Positions 48,668 to 58,755 of a stretch of DNA of 64,000 bases are shown here, one piece after another. The notes beneath the pieces were generated by a model, which was not told the origin of the DNA, searched no databases, and worked only from the letters and a program-made list of their open reading frames with translations. The stretch lies in contig CM075104.1 of the NCBI GenBank assembly GCA_037576195.1, positions 8,562,775 through 8,626,774 of the forward strand, read 5' to 3'. The translations under genes were made by a program, and so were the position numbers. Source of the stretch: Phytoseiulus persimilis (lineage: Eukaryota; Arthropoda; Arachnida; Mesostigmata; Phytoseiidae). How positions within the stretch are numbered: the first letter of the stretch is position 1; every line of letters starts with the position of its first letter.

Positions 48668-51600
48668 GGTTTTTGATGCCTGCAAGATTCCGCAGTGCCA
48701 CAAAGTGAGTTTCAGGCAGAGTTTTAGTTCCTATGTCTGCGATGTTCTTATCAGTTACACAATGCTCGATTTTAAACTCCCCAGCCTCAATCTTTTCTCT
48801 CATCCAAAAGTAGCGAATTTCGATATGCTTACTTTTTCTGGAGACCTGTGTGGTGGTGAAGAGATTCAAACAACCTGTGTTGTCCACCCGAAGAGTTGGT
48901 ACCACTGGGTATCCGACCTCTCCCAGAAGGCGGGTCAACCAGACCACGGACTTTCCCATTTCGCTACAGGCTATGATCTCGCTTTCCATGGAGCTCAGCG
49001 AAATGCAGTTTTGTCTCTTTGAGGACCAAACTACGCACGCGCCTCCGAATAGGATGAATGCGCTGCTCGTGGATCTTCTGGTTGCCTTGCACCCACTCCA
49101 GTCAGAATCACTGTATGCGATTATGCCATCAGAGACATCACCAGTGTATTTCGGACCGAAATAGCGTGTTCCAGACAGATACCTCAATACTTTGAGACCA
49201 ACGTTCCAGAGATGTTTGGTAGGCCTCTCCAGGTGTCGAGCCAACATGTTCACGCTGTACGAAATTTCTGCTCGGCTTACCACGGAAGCGAACATCAAAC
49301 CCCCCACTAGTTCTCGATATGGGAGACTGAGATCGACTTCCCCCTCAAAGGCAGATTTCGAAGTGGCATCGATTGGAACAGGAGATGCTTTGCAGTTCTT
49401 CATGTTGAAACGGTCTAGCAATTCTGCTATGTATTGAGCCTGGTTGACCTGGATAGTTCTTCGGTCCGGGGAGATTTCAATCCTCATTCCCAAGAAGAAT
49501 TCCAGTGGCTTCGCGGTGAGTTCAAACGTCTCTTGGAGTTCCTTGACCAACTCATCATTGGTTTGTTCTTTGTCAGATGCGATCAGGCAATCATCGACAT
49601 AAACCAAGATGAAAACTCTGTTTGGTCTGTTTGAGAAATAGAGGCATGGGTCGAGGTTGCTCCTCGTGAGTTTCACGGATTTCAAGTTTAGCAATGTGTC
49701 ATTCAGCTTCTTGTTGAAGCAAAGGGGACTTTGGACCGCTCCGTACATCGCTTTGAGTAGCTTACATACTCTTCCAGTTCCATCTTCCATTCCCGATGGC
49801 TGTTTCATGTATAGAGTACGGTCCAGTGGGGCAGATAGGAAGGCAGTGGATACATCGGCTTGCCAAATCCACAATCTTTCCTTGGCGCACATTGACAAGA
49901 CAGTACGTATGGTCTCGTACTTTGCAACCGGCGAGAACAGGGTATCATAGTCAAGCCCGGCTCTCTGTCTGTGCCCTCCAAGGACAAGTCGAGCTTTCCT
50001 TCTCACTATCTGGCCATCCTTGTTAAACTTCAAGGAAAAGATCCAATGATTCGAAAGGACATGCAGTCCTGGCTCGGGATCTACGAGCTGATAAACCTCA
50101 TTACTCTTGAATGATTCTAGCTCCGAAGCCATTGCGGCGAGCCAATCCTTTTTGTACTTAGAGCGATTAACATCAGCTAGGCATGAAGGTACGTCTACCT
50201 CTTGTTCTGAACTGCCTAATGTTTCGCTAGTCTTGTTAGACTTCGTAGCACTACTAGTGGCAAGGAAGGCTAACCCTGCCTGGTACCTATCCGGCTTCTT
50301 GAGAGTTTCTCTACTTCTCAAGGCATACTTGCAGCCCTCGGATTTTTCACTCGCCGTTGCCGGAGTTTTCCTTGGTGTCCTCTGTTCGCGCGAACTTACG
50401 GCAGGCGGTGTCGGACCGCCGGGCACATCATCCGGGCCGATCCCCAATTCGACATCCACATTTCTCTCTCCACTCCAGTCGTTGCTGTCGTCATCGGCGC
50501 TGTCTCGGCCGCCGGCGTCGCTGGGAGAGGGTTCTTCATCATTCGCTGGAGGCTCGTTGCTATCCGTTGATGGGGAATTCTGTGAAGGTTCTTCGGGAAG
50601 TTGATTTTCTTCCTCGAACAGGGGTGCTGGTTCCTTCACTAGGATATCTCGGATACGATGAATCCTGGTCGTTCCAAGTTCGAGTACACGGTAACTGAGA
50701 CCGTCTTCGTCGATGCCAACGACTGCTCCTGCGATGGCTCTGTGATCCAGCTTGGTTTTGTCAGGCTTGATATTGTAGAACCAACAGCGGGTTCCGAACC
50801 TCAGAACTCTACCCAGATAGGGCTTGTGACCAGTGATGATTTCGAATGGGGTCTTGCCAGGAGGGTCGAGGAATTTCGTGACATTCAGGCAGAAAGTTGA
50901 AAATGAAATTGCTTCCCCCCAAACCCCCTTCTTTAACTGGCTGTCGATAATCATGGTTCTTGCGAGGTTCAATAGTGTACGATTCAGGCGTTCACTAATC
51001 GAGTTGAGCTGCGGTGTGTATGGGGGGGAGTAGGAGTAGTCACATCCTGTTGAGGTAAGGAGTGACTGCAATCTCCTGTTGACAAACTCACTCCCGCCGT
51101 CCGAGTGGAAATGATACACTTGTTGTCCGGTTCTGAGCCTGAACCATTTGAGGAAGTCCTTTACTCGATCGTAGACTTCCACTTTGTTCCGGAGGAAATA
51201 CGTTTTACGGAAGCGGCTATAGTCGTCAGTCAATGTGAGGAATGCTTGATGTCCTCCGTAGGACATGGTGCTGACAAAGCAGACATCACTGCTGATGTAT
51301 CCGATCCGAGGGGCGCGGGAGCTCATCGGCTTTGATCGATAGCTCGCTCTATGCATTTTTCCTTTTACACAGCTCTCGCAGCTGGTAAAATCCTTGAGCA
51401 CCTCATAGCCTTGTCTCTCCAACATTGACTGAAGCCATCCTACGTTTATGTGGGCGAATGTTCGGTGCACTTTTGTTAGGCTGATCTTTTTCTTCTTCTC
51501 TTCTTTGCCCTCAGCTTCGAGTCCTTCGGCCGTTTCAGTGGAGTACAGAAGGTAGAGACCATTTTTACGAATCGCTCGTATGGTCATCTTTCCTTTTGTC

Positions 51601-52418
51601 ATGAGCATAGAATCCCGACAGATCCGCATATCGAAGCTATCATCAGTGAGTTTCGAGACTGACAAGAGATTCCGACGGAGTCGTGGAACATACAGTACAT
51701 CCTTCAGAAGAACAGTTTTGGGCTGTCCATTCTGCACGAAAGTCACACAGGCAGTCCCGGACCCAGGAGCGCTCAGAGTCCTAGACCCCCCAAGTCTGAC
51801 CTGTCGTGCCTGAGGATATGGTACGTAGTTTATCAAATGATCTTTGGAGTTGATCATATGAAAATTCGTTCCACTATCCACGATGAACTCATTGTCTGGA
51901 GTCACGCTGTTTGTCTCTGCTTGCTCTAACTCACAATTGTAGAACTCGATGGCGCGGACTTCGCTGTGGTTGGCGGTTGCGGGTTGTTGATTTTGCCGGT
52001 TTCCAGGTCGCCTTCCGGGGCGCCTCTGGTGATTCTGATGTTGTTGCTGAGGACGATGATGGTGCTGTCGTTGATTTCGGCCAGAGTGCCCACCCTGCAC
52101 TGGGACGCGACACTGGGCCATGAGATGTCCAGTCCGCCCGCACTTGTAGCAGGTTCTCTCTGTTGTTCGAGTGACGGTGTGGTTAACACTTGTTCTGTTG
52201 AAGGTCTTCTGACGATGCTGTTTGTTACGGGATGTACGGAGTCTCGAGAACAAGGCCGTAACCTCGTTAGCATCGAAACGTCCTGTTCTGATCGCCTCAA
52301 GTTCGATAGCTGCCATCAGATGTGTCAGAGATTGAGACGCATCCTCCCTCGCGTTGAAACCCTGCTTGAAGGCCTCCCAGGATGAGGGAAGACTATCGAG
52401 AAGAACCGTTATCTTCAA
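48600..52418 (-). CDS. pol: Copia-A Pol (Gag end, protease, integrase, RT, RNase H)
   Basis: A 1272-codon frame. It opens with the end of Gag (DSLPSSWEAF) and a zinc knuckle CYKCGRTGHLMAQC (residues 90-103). Protease IVDSGTNFHM is at about 179-188. Integrase has an HHCC domain ending CESC (about 347-350) and catalytic Asp 378, Asp 440 (HSDGGSEF) and Glu 476 (ISERLNRTL). RT starts at NHWIFSLKFNKDG and has LVYVDDCL near residue 938. RNase H has YSDSDWSGC and SSMESEI, ending with VTDKNIADIGTKTL. All catalytic residues are present. It begins without an ATG, in the -1 frame relative to gag, at about 52440. Confidence 0.95.
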   Translation of the reverse strand: MKITVLLDSLPSSWEAFKQGFNAREDASQSLTHLMAAIELEAIRTGRFDANEVTALFSRLRTSRNKQHRQKTFNRTSVNHTVTRTTERTCYKCGRTGHLMAQCRVPVQGGHSGRNQRQHHHRPQQQHQNHQRRPGRRPGNRQNQQPATANHSEVRAIEFYNCELEQAETNSVTPDNEFIVDSGTNFHMINSKDHLINYVPYPQARQVRLGGSRTLSAPGSGTACVTFVQNGQPKTVLLKDVLYVPRLRRNLLSVSKLTDDSFDMRICRDSMLMTKGKMTIRAIRKNGLYLLYSTETAEGLEAEGKEEKKKKISLTKVHRTFAHINVGWLQSMLERQGYEVLKDFTSCESCVKGKMHRASYRSKPMSSRAPRIGYISSDVCFVSTMSYGGHQAFLTLTDDYSRFRKTYFLRNKVEVYDRVKDFLKWFRLRTGQQVYHFHSDGGSEFVNRRLQSLLTSTGCDYSYSPPYTPQLNSISERLNRTLLNLARTMIIDSQLKKGVWGEAISFSTFCLNVTKFLDPPGKTPFEIITGHKPYLGRVLRFGTRCWFYNIKPDKTKLDHRAIAGAVVGIDEDGLSYRVLELGTTRIHRIRDILVKEPAPLFEEENQLPEEPSQNSPSTDSNEPPANDEEPSPSDAGGRDSADDDSNDWSGERNVDVELGIGPDDVPGGPTPPAVSSREQRTPRKTPATASEKSEGCKYALRSRETLKKPDRYQAGLAFLATSSATKSNKTSETLGSSEQEVDVPSCLADVNRSKYKKDWLAAMASELESFKSNEVYQLVDPEPGLHVLSNHWIFSLKFNKDGQIVRRKARLVLGGHRQRAGLDYDTLFSPVAKYETIRTVLSMCAKERLWIWQADVSTAFLSAPLDRTLYMKQPSGMEDGTGRVCKLLKAMYGAVQSPLCFNKKLNDTLLNLKSVKLTRSNLDPCLYFSNRPNRVFILVYVDDCLIASDKEQTNDELVKELQETFELTAKPLEFFLGMRIEISPDRRTIQVNQAQYIAELLDRFNMKNCKASPVPIDATSKSAFEGEVDLSLPYRELVGGLMFASVVSRAEISYSVNMLARHLERPTKHLWNVGLKVLRYLSGTRYFGPKYTGDVSDGIIAYSDSDWSGCKATRRSTSSAFILFGGACVVWSSKRQNCISLSSMESEIIACSEMGKSVVWLTRLLGEVGYPVVPTLRVDNTGCLNLFTTTQVSRKSKHIEIRYFWMREKIEAGEFKIEHCVTDKNIADIGTKTLPETHFVALRNLAGIKNHVEFQSNLGASACGNGHQLLRV

Positions 52419-53053
52419 ATCATCAGGAAGTTGGACGCCAAGAGCGCAACATGAGCCGCTATCTGCTTGAATCGGAAGAGGTTGTCCCCCGCTGTCTTGT
52501 TCGCCTGGTACACGAAGTTGTGGAACTTGGTGAGAGCCAACCGTTTCAGAGCACCATTTGTAAGGGTGAACTTGCCGGTTATCTCACGCCACATTTCTGG
52601 GGCTTCCACGGTGTCGGATCTTCCGGAGAACAGAGAAACAGCGAGGGCAGTTTGGAGCGATGCAAAGAGAGTGCATCGGGCGACACGGTTCCCAGCGTCG
52701 AACTTCTGCCTCTGGATTTTGGATTGTTTGTCGTTCTTCGTTTTAGGAGGCGGTGCCAGATTTCCCAGAGCAACATCGAGCGCATATGGATCTGCATCCA
52801 ATGCGGCAGAAATCAGTGTTTTCCAAGCCGTGTAATTTGAGCCGTCCAGCTTCAACTGCACCAGTTCACGGGGACGATGCCTTGGAGTCATGTTGAGACC
52901 GTCTTCATCATCTGTCCCATCGTCCTTGCCTTGTTCCAGCTGTTCGCCTACTCGTCTAGCTGATTGCTCGGGCATGTCGTCGCCTATATCACTAAAGCCG
53001 TGGGAGCTGGTGGAATCTTCCTGACCACGTTGACTCTCAGATGGATTCATCAT
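52415..53053 (-). CDS. gag: Copia-A Gag, N-terminal part
   Basis: A 212-codon capsid-type protein with the Copia Gag signature LDGSNYTAWKTLI at about residue 68. It has an acidic Ser/Gln-rich N-terminus and ends at a stop just where homology continues in pol (residues corresponding to VQLPDDLKI lie in the other frame). Copia elements normally encode Gag-Pol as one frame, so a -1 shift is needed near 52440. I see no canonical slippery heptamer there. The ATG at 53053 is 120 bases from the 5' LTR. Confidence 0.9.
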   Translation of the reverse strand: MMNPSESQRGQEDSTSSHGFSDIGDDMPEQSARRVGEQLEQGKDDGTDDEDGLNMTPRHRPRELVQLKLDGSNYTAWKTLISAALDADPYALDVALGNLAPPPKTKNDKQSKIQRQKFDAGNRVARCTLFASLQTALAVSLFSGRSDTVEAPEMWREITGKFTLTNGALKRLALTKFHNFVYQANKTAGDNLFRFKQIAAHVALLASNFLMI

Positions 53054-53172
53054 TCACGAGGACTTCTTTCACTCGATGCACCGAACGATCACTTGTACAC
53101 TCTGAGAGTCACGCACTTCACAGTACACTGTCCAGATGAAGGTGTCCGCTATTACTCGTGCGCAATAACGAA

Positions 53173-53489
53173 TGTTGGAATAAGGTCCACGTAGCTCAGT
53201 TGGTGACACCTCACCTAGAAGTATCTGTAGAGTATGGGAAGAGCACGGCACACAATAAAGAGACAGGGATTCAGTGTTAGAATAGAGTAGCTCGCTGAGC
53301 ATTGCTTTATTGGGGTTATATATACCACTGTGGAAAGAAGAGCCAGTCCATGAAGACCGGAAGGTCCTTCATGGATGGCATTGTCAGTATCTCACAGAAA
53401 AGTGTTCCGGTCAGAATGACCTCGTATTCTGGACCTCGCATTGGTTCAGACCAATTCCAGCTACCCAGAAATATGGCTATATTTCATCA
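53173..53489 (-). repeat. 5' LTR of Copia-A
   Basis: 317 bp, identical by eye to 43816-44132. The minus-strand sequence after it (TTCGTTATTGCGCACG) should hold the primer-binding site, but I do not recognise a matching tRNA. Confidence 0.95.
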
Positions 53490-53527
53490 ATCCTGGAGTT
53501 CCAGTACGTGAATCCAGAACGGTGACT

Positions 53528-53741
53528 GTTTGGGCATAGTGCAGAGTAGTAGGGATTGGGGGAAAACCAAGAAATAGGGTGCTAGCGGTCAGGGCGAACT
53601 GAGTCCAAAGAACCAAGGAAAAAACACGAGGGACGTTTGGGCATAGTGCAGAGTAGTAGGGATTGGGGGGAAACCAAGAAATGGGGTGCTAGCGGTCAGG
53701 GCGAACTGAGTCCAAGGAACCAAGGAAACAACACGAGGGAC
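53528..53741. repeat. Two tandem 107-bp units
   Basis: GTTTGGGCATAGTGCAGAG starts at 53528 and 53635. The two 107-bp units differ at only a few positions and end CACGAGGGAC. No gene. Confidence 0.93.
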
Positions 53742-53754
53742 CTGGAGGTGTACA

Positions 53755-54240
53755 TCAGGTTAATACCGTAATATTATGCCATGCCGAAGGAGAATCATGC
53801 GGGAGAAGTGGAAGAAGTGGATAGAGGCCGGAGAAGTGCTCTGAGAAACAGAGAGAGAAAAGATGCGTATGAACCACGCACAGCACCCTGCCGGTATCAT
53901 CTGACCATCCGGGGGGTTGAGTCATCCACATTTGTTCCTGGAGATCGCCATAGAAGAAGGCGGTAGTTACGTCAAATTGACGAAGTTTTAGACGCATTGA
54001 TGCACTAGTGGCAAGCAAAACGCGGACAGTGTCCAGCCTGGCAACAGGGCTAAATAGCTCCTGAAATCCTTGACCGGGAATTTGATTATAACCGCGAACA
54101 GCGAGACGTGCACGGTAACGGTCTATTTCGTTTTCAGCATTGGTTTTCCTGCGGAAGACCCAGCGACAAGTTACGGGTTTCTCGTTCTGTGGTGGGTCGA
54201 CCAATGTCCAAACACCATGAGCCTTAAGGGGGTTCCCTAC
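53755..54240 (-). pseudogene. Copia reverse transcriptase fragment (another family)
   Basis: The minus strand encodes the start of Copia RT: TCRWVFRRKTNAENEI, RYRARLAVRGYNQ, FSPVARLDTVRVLL and QFDVTTAFFYGDLQEQMWM, then loses the frame before the YVDD box. It is not part of Copia-A, whose RT is complete. Confidence 0.88.
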
Positions 54241-54388
54241 TTTTGTTCATGTTCCTCGTTTTAAGTCCCTGTATGACCGAGAGGGCTGAAACTTCGCTTG
54301 GCCGTCCCTCGGCCCTCGAAACGAAGACTGAAGTTGGAGCATGACTGGCAAAAAAAGGGAGAGGGCTCTAGCCCGATCTAACGAAAAA

Positions 54389-55831
54389 CCTTCGAATTCG
54401 AGCGGCCCACGATATTCGCATCGAGAACGGATGGAGACGCTTTCGTTATGACTCCGTATTTGGATTCCTCGTCGAAAATGCTATTGATTTGAAAAAAAAT
54501 TACCCGATTCGGCCAAGCTCTCATGTAGTTGTGGCGGACACAAACCACTGAGTTAGTCCAGAATGACGTTTCTGGTTGATGGATCGTAGATCTCTTCGCT
54601 CCTGGTTGAGATAATTTCATGAGATTGGGTTGTTTGATAGCCATACGTATCCCATACATGCACATCGAGTTTGATTCGATTAGGCCTAAGGGCAGAGACG
54701 CGTTCGATTTGATTGCATGTTCGGATTCCTCATTGGAAATGCTTTGATTTCAAAAAAAGAAGGGCTCGATTCTACCAATATTCCGCGAAGATTGAAATCC
54801 GAGCTCCGAATTGCTCAGATGACATCAAGCAGCTGATGGGGCACGCCTAATCTCTGCCGCCTTTCGACCTAGCTCGATGAAATTTTCTGTGTGTGTCAAG
54901 TCCATGGATGGCTATCGCAGGTCAAAATTTCATGAATTTATCTCGACCTGGACCGATGATATTCAAGCTCAACCAGCCAGGATCATCTTTCTGGACTATC
55001 TCGAAGGGTTGAACGATTCTTACTCCGCGAAATCTTGGTCGAATCAAGCTCCTCGTTTGTTTGAAATCGTAGCATTTTCAATGAGGAATCCGAGTATGCA
55101 CTCAGACCGAAAGCGTTTTTTCCGTTCTCGATCCGAAATCCGAGCTCCGAACCGCTCAGATCACATCGAGCAGCTGATGGGCCACGCCTAATCTTTGCCG
55201 CCTTTTGACCTAGCTCAATGAAATTTTCTGTGTGCGTCAAGTACAAAGGTGGCTTTCGCAGGTCAAAATTTCATGAGTTTATCTGAACCTGGAGCAAAGA
55301 TATTCAAGCTCAAGCAGCCAGAATCATCTTTCTGGACTATCTCGAAGGGTTGAGCGATGCATACGCCGTAAAATCTCGGTCGAATCGAGCCCTTCTTTTT
55401 TTGGAATCAAAGCATTTTCAATGAGGAAGCCGAATGTGCAATCAAACCGGAAGCGTCTCTGTCCGTTCTAGGGTTCAAAAATGTTGTTTACGTTCAGCAC
55501 AGTGAATTTGAAGTAATGTGGTCGCTCTCATCTCCGCTGCCCTTAGGCCTAGTTTAATCAAACTTAATGTGCGAGTAAAGGATACGTATGGCTATCAAAC
55601 TACCCAATTTCATAAAATTATCCCAACCAGGAGCGAAGATATCTGCGATCCAACAACCAGAAACGTCATTCTATACTAACTCAGTGGTTCATGTCCGCCA
55701 TAAATACATGAAAGCTTGGCCGAATCGGGTCATTTCTATTCAATCGATAGCATTTTCGGCCAGGAATCCGAATATGAAGTCAAAACGAAAGCGTCTCCAT
55801 CCGTTCTCGATGCGAATATCGTTGGCCGCTC
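54389..55831. repeat. Palindromic repeat block with ~341-bp tandem units
   Basis: 54389-54790 and about 55360-55831 are inverted copies (both encode the same ATKLPN..KLSQPGAK-like translation on opposite strands). Between them, AATCCGAGCTCCGAA at 54796 and 55137 begins tandem units of about 341 bp with shared GAAATTTTCTGTGTG and CATCTTTCTGGACTATC. ORFs here are repeat-derived. The block is cut at 55832 by a Copia LTR. The uncut form at 54389-54405 shows the sequence expected to continue beyond the insertion. Confidence 0.82.
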
Positions 55832-56143
55832 TGTTGGAAATAACCCACTGGGGTCAGTCGGTGGACACGATCTGGAAGTACTCTGTGAGTCTGGAAGATC
55901 ACGGCACGGAATAATGAGACAGAGATTCGGTGTTAGAATCATGTAGCTCCCCCAGCAGTTCTTTATTCAGGGTTTATATATCAGTGTGGAAAGCTGCATC
56001 CGTCCGTGAAGACCGCAAGTCCTTCACGGACGCCATTGGCAGTTTCTCACAGAAAAAGTTCGAGTCAGAACGCCCTCGCATTCTGGACCCATCAGTGTTT
56101 CAGACTAATTACAGCTACCCAGAAATATGGCTGTATTCCAACA
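55832..56143 (-). repeat. Copia-B LTR
   Basis: 312 bp, TGTTGGAAATAACCC...GTATTCCAACA, clearly related to the Copia-A LTR throughout (GTTAGAATCATGTAGCTC, TTTATTCAGGGTTTATATAT, CAGCTACCCAGAAATATGG). The same polypurine tract follows (56144-56152), so this is a 3' LTR in minus orientation. Its 5' partner is not in the window. Confidence 0.85.
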
Positions 56144-57603
56144 TCCTCCCTTAGATGGGAGAAGTCTGAATAAGCTTTTACCTTTCACCGATGAACACTT
56201 AGTTTCCCCTTTTCTCATCTAGACTTCACTGGCATGCAGTCCACAAAATTAATTTTTGTTCATTCATTCTGATCTGGTTCTCATTTTGTCTCCAACGCGA
56301 CTTCCGCGTGAGATAATGTATCTAATAGTTAGTCCCATTAGATCACTCATTGCCCTATGACTCCGGAACAACGTTTGGAGTGGTCGTCCTGGGAACTTTT
56401 TGACATCATGAAGTTCTCAAGGTGGATCCTCATGACCCTTTCCGAGGATTCCGATCGATACTACACGGTGTCGGACCAGGATGTTCCCTCTGGCAATGTA
56501 TGTTAGGTCTTTCTTCATCATCGATGAAGAGTTGTTCTGACTTAGGACAGAAATGACCTCTCGAACGACTTCGTCGTGTTCCGTTTCCGTCTCTGATGCG
56601 ATGATGTGCTTGTGAGCGAAACTTGCACATTCCGCTTTGGGCGCGTAACTTGGATCTTCGACTATTCTTTCACAAACGCCAGGAATGAGGTCTTTTGTTT
56701 CCGGGTAACCTCATCGCATCCGATAGAAAGGAAGACTTCGAAACGTTGTAATTTACCATGGCGCAGATGAGATTGTCTCTCTTAGATCAATCCTCTTCCT
56801 CTCGAAACTGTGCCTGTTGCACCATTATGGTAAGCGGGGATCAATCGCGTCGTTGATCACATAACTGTTTACCCTAAGCTTTGGAAGTTCATATTCGTTC
56901 CTCTGGGATCCACCGCGGCAAATCACCGAAGGGTGATTTCTGGAGTTTTTCCATTTTTGTGACAGGTGGAGTTTGGTTGCTTCACACAAGTGGGATATCG
57001 TCGAGCCATAAGTTTCAAGGTGATATTACTGATCTTAAATACCGGCTTCTATCCTCTCTGGAATCGATTAAGTGAGGGTTCGATCATACGGTGACAACCG
57101 AACCGTTGTTTTCTCTACTCCGGGCAAACAGTTTGTTATGCCACTGGATTCCGTTACAATGCTTTGTCACGATCAGCCTATTCAAGGCGTGAAACCATGA
57201 AACTTCAGAACCGTTGGTTCAGAGTTGGTGTTTGTGCATTGACCTTCGCTCGATAGAATTCAGCAAAGCTCGATCTCTTGTTCAGATAGCAAACCAACAG
57301 GCAACGAGAGTTCGTAGCTTTTATATGAACTTAGACAGCTGGGATCGCGATGAATCAACCCTTGACGTGTTCGTTGCAGAACACTCTGGTCAGCAAAGAT
57401 GCTTTGTTCATCTTTCATCATGGGAGCTTTCACCGCCAACATCGGCAACGTTATCAGGGATCAGATCAATACAGTCGAACACAGTCTTGAATAGTACTGT
57501 ACCGAGATGATAGTCCAAACTGAAACGTCAGCTCAACCAGTTTTGCTTACGGTTATCCTGAATATGAGTCTGGTGCTCATGCTGTAACCCTTTAGCACAT
57601 TCG
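56144..57603. other. Internal remnant of Copia-B, no intact gene
   Basis: The first 30 bases resemble those inside the Copia-A 3' LTR. Beyond that there are only short plus-strand frames: an ATG near 56345 gives about 50 codons (a WSSWELFDIMKF segment), 56881-57075, and 57214-57510. Near 57500-57590 a frame has a short hydrophobic run (VLLTVILNMSLVLML). Decayed cargo is possible, but I cannot show homology to genes A or B. Confidence 0.4.
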
Positions 57604-57935
57604 TGTTGGATATTTGGGCTCACTAGCTAGTTGGCGAACACTCTCAATCTGAAAATGGGTTGAAGATCGAGGCACAAAATAAACAGACAGAGTTTCGGTT
57701 AGAAACGTCTAGCTCCTCAGAGCTGGGCTTCATTGGCTCTGGTATATATACCCAGGGGAAAGTACTGTAATAGGTGGTAAGCAGATCCGAAGCTGGGTCG
57801 CCTTCGGATCTGTGTCAAGAAATGCGGATGCAATACTGCGAAGTGTCAGAGGTGAACTTCGTGTTCATCTCCACCTCTGACCGTAATCACTTTGACGGGT
57901 TTCAGATACCCGCAATATTGCTGAATAATGCATCA
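57604..57935 (-). repeat. Copia-C LTR, copy 2
   Basis: 332 bp, differing from 32379-32710 at scattered positions. TCCCCCTTCAG (polypurine on minus) follows at 57936. Confidence 0.82.
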
Positions 57936-58032
57936 TCCCCCTTCAGTTGAAAGCCGAGTGTCGATTACCTTTATTACATCCTACATATCACGACTACCTA
58001 ATATTTGTACTGTACATACATATAATTTCAAC

Positions 58033-58755
58033 TTATGACCATTCGAATTTGGCTGGCTCCATCCAGTGGTTAGGGGCGGAATCACTCCTCCCCTCGTATA
58101 GGAATGACTCGAATCCCACTTCTCTTTTGAAGAGAAGCTTGAAGAAATCCACACATGCTACTCGGGATGGGAGACCCTCCCATTTGCCCTTTCTACGCTT
58201 GAATAGTATCATGGAGTTGATGTGATCGATCAACCACTGGATGATCAACCCTCTCCCGACACACTGAATCGTTTTCTTGAAGTTTCTAGATTCTCCTTCC
58301 CATCTTCGTTGGATTGATCTTTCTGATGGGAAAACTTCGTGGGTGACTGCCATGTAGTATGACAGTCCGTACAGGTACGCGTCGTAACCTGTGAGTGTGT
58401 CAGGTCTGAACTCGTCCGTAAGTTCAGCCTCCGCGATCTTGGTGTTGAACCATTCTCTCAATGGCTCTGGCATGTCCTCAACTCCATCGAATAGGGCTTT
58501 CCGGTTGATGATGTCCCAGTTGTGTATATACTGGTCTCCAAGGAAAGAATTTGTATTCTTTCCCGATAGGTGGAGTGGTGAGTCAATTTTACACTCACCG
58601 GATTCGCACCTACATGCCATCTTTCCGTCAAGGTTTGATACCTCTGGGAGGTGTGCGAAGCGTACCGTCAGCCTGTTGTAACGGACACGGTGGGCGGTGA
58701 TGTCTAACTGTGATGGGGCCATTGCAAAGTTTTTCGTACCGGTTTCTGAGCACAA
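58033..58755 (-). CDS. Unrecognised protein of Copia-C, copy 2
   Basis: A 240-codon paralogue of 32756-33529, starting with the same Met-Cys-Ser-Glu-Thr and keeping the CRCESGEC cluster, the TDEFRPDTLTGYDAYLYG segment and KRRKGKWEG. The last 20 residues differ by frameshift. Substitutions are mostly single residues, suggesting copies that separated recently. Function unknown. Confidence 0.62.
   Translation of the reverse strand: MCSETGTKNFAMAPSQLDITAHRVRYNRLTVRFAHLPEVSNLDGKMACRCESGECKIDSPLHLSGKNTNSFLGDQYIHNWDIINRKALFDGVEDMPEPLREWFNTKIAEAELTDEFRPDTLTGYDAYLYGLSYYMAVTHEVFPSERSIQRRWEGESRNFKKTIQCVGRGLIIQWLIDHINSMILFKRRKGKWEGLPSRVACVDFFKLLFKREVGFESFLYEGRSDSAPNHWMEPAKFEWS

Larger units (their letters stand above)
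43816..53489 (-). mobile_element. Copia-A: complete, very young Copia element with an antisense gene cassette
   Basis: A 9674-bp element in minus orientation: 5' LTR (53173-53489), gag, pol, small membrane-protein ORF, about 4 kb with two plus-strand genes, polypurine tract (44133-44141, AAGGGAGGA on minus) and 3' LTR (43816-44132). The two 317-bp LTRs read as identical and ATCCT flanks both ends. Typical animal Copia elements are about 5 kb and end soon after pol, so roughly 4.4 kb is extra. The extra genes lie inside the LTRs and upstream of the polypurine tract, so they were copied with the element. Confidence 0.92.

Noticed and set aside
48654-53053. Plus-strand ORFs opposite Copia gag-pol (e.g. 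51966-52385, 50107-50604)
   Set aside because: They are shadows of the well-supported minus-strand Copia frame and lack motifs.
54378-55914. Two ORFs with similar protein sequence on opposite strands (54378-54665 and 55588-55914)
   Set aside because: They are the two arms of an inverted repeat. No domain, and one is frameshifted relative to the other.
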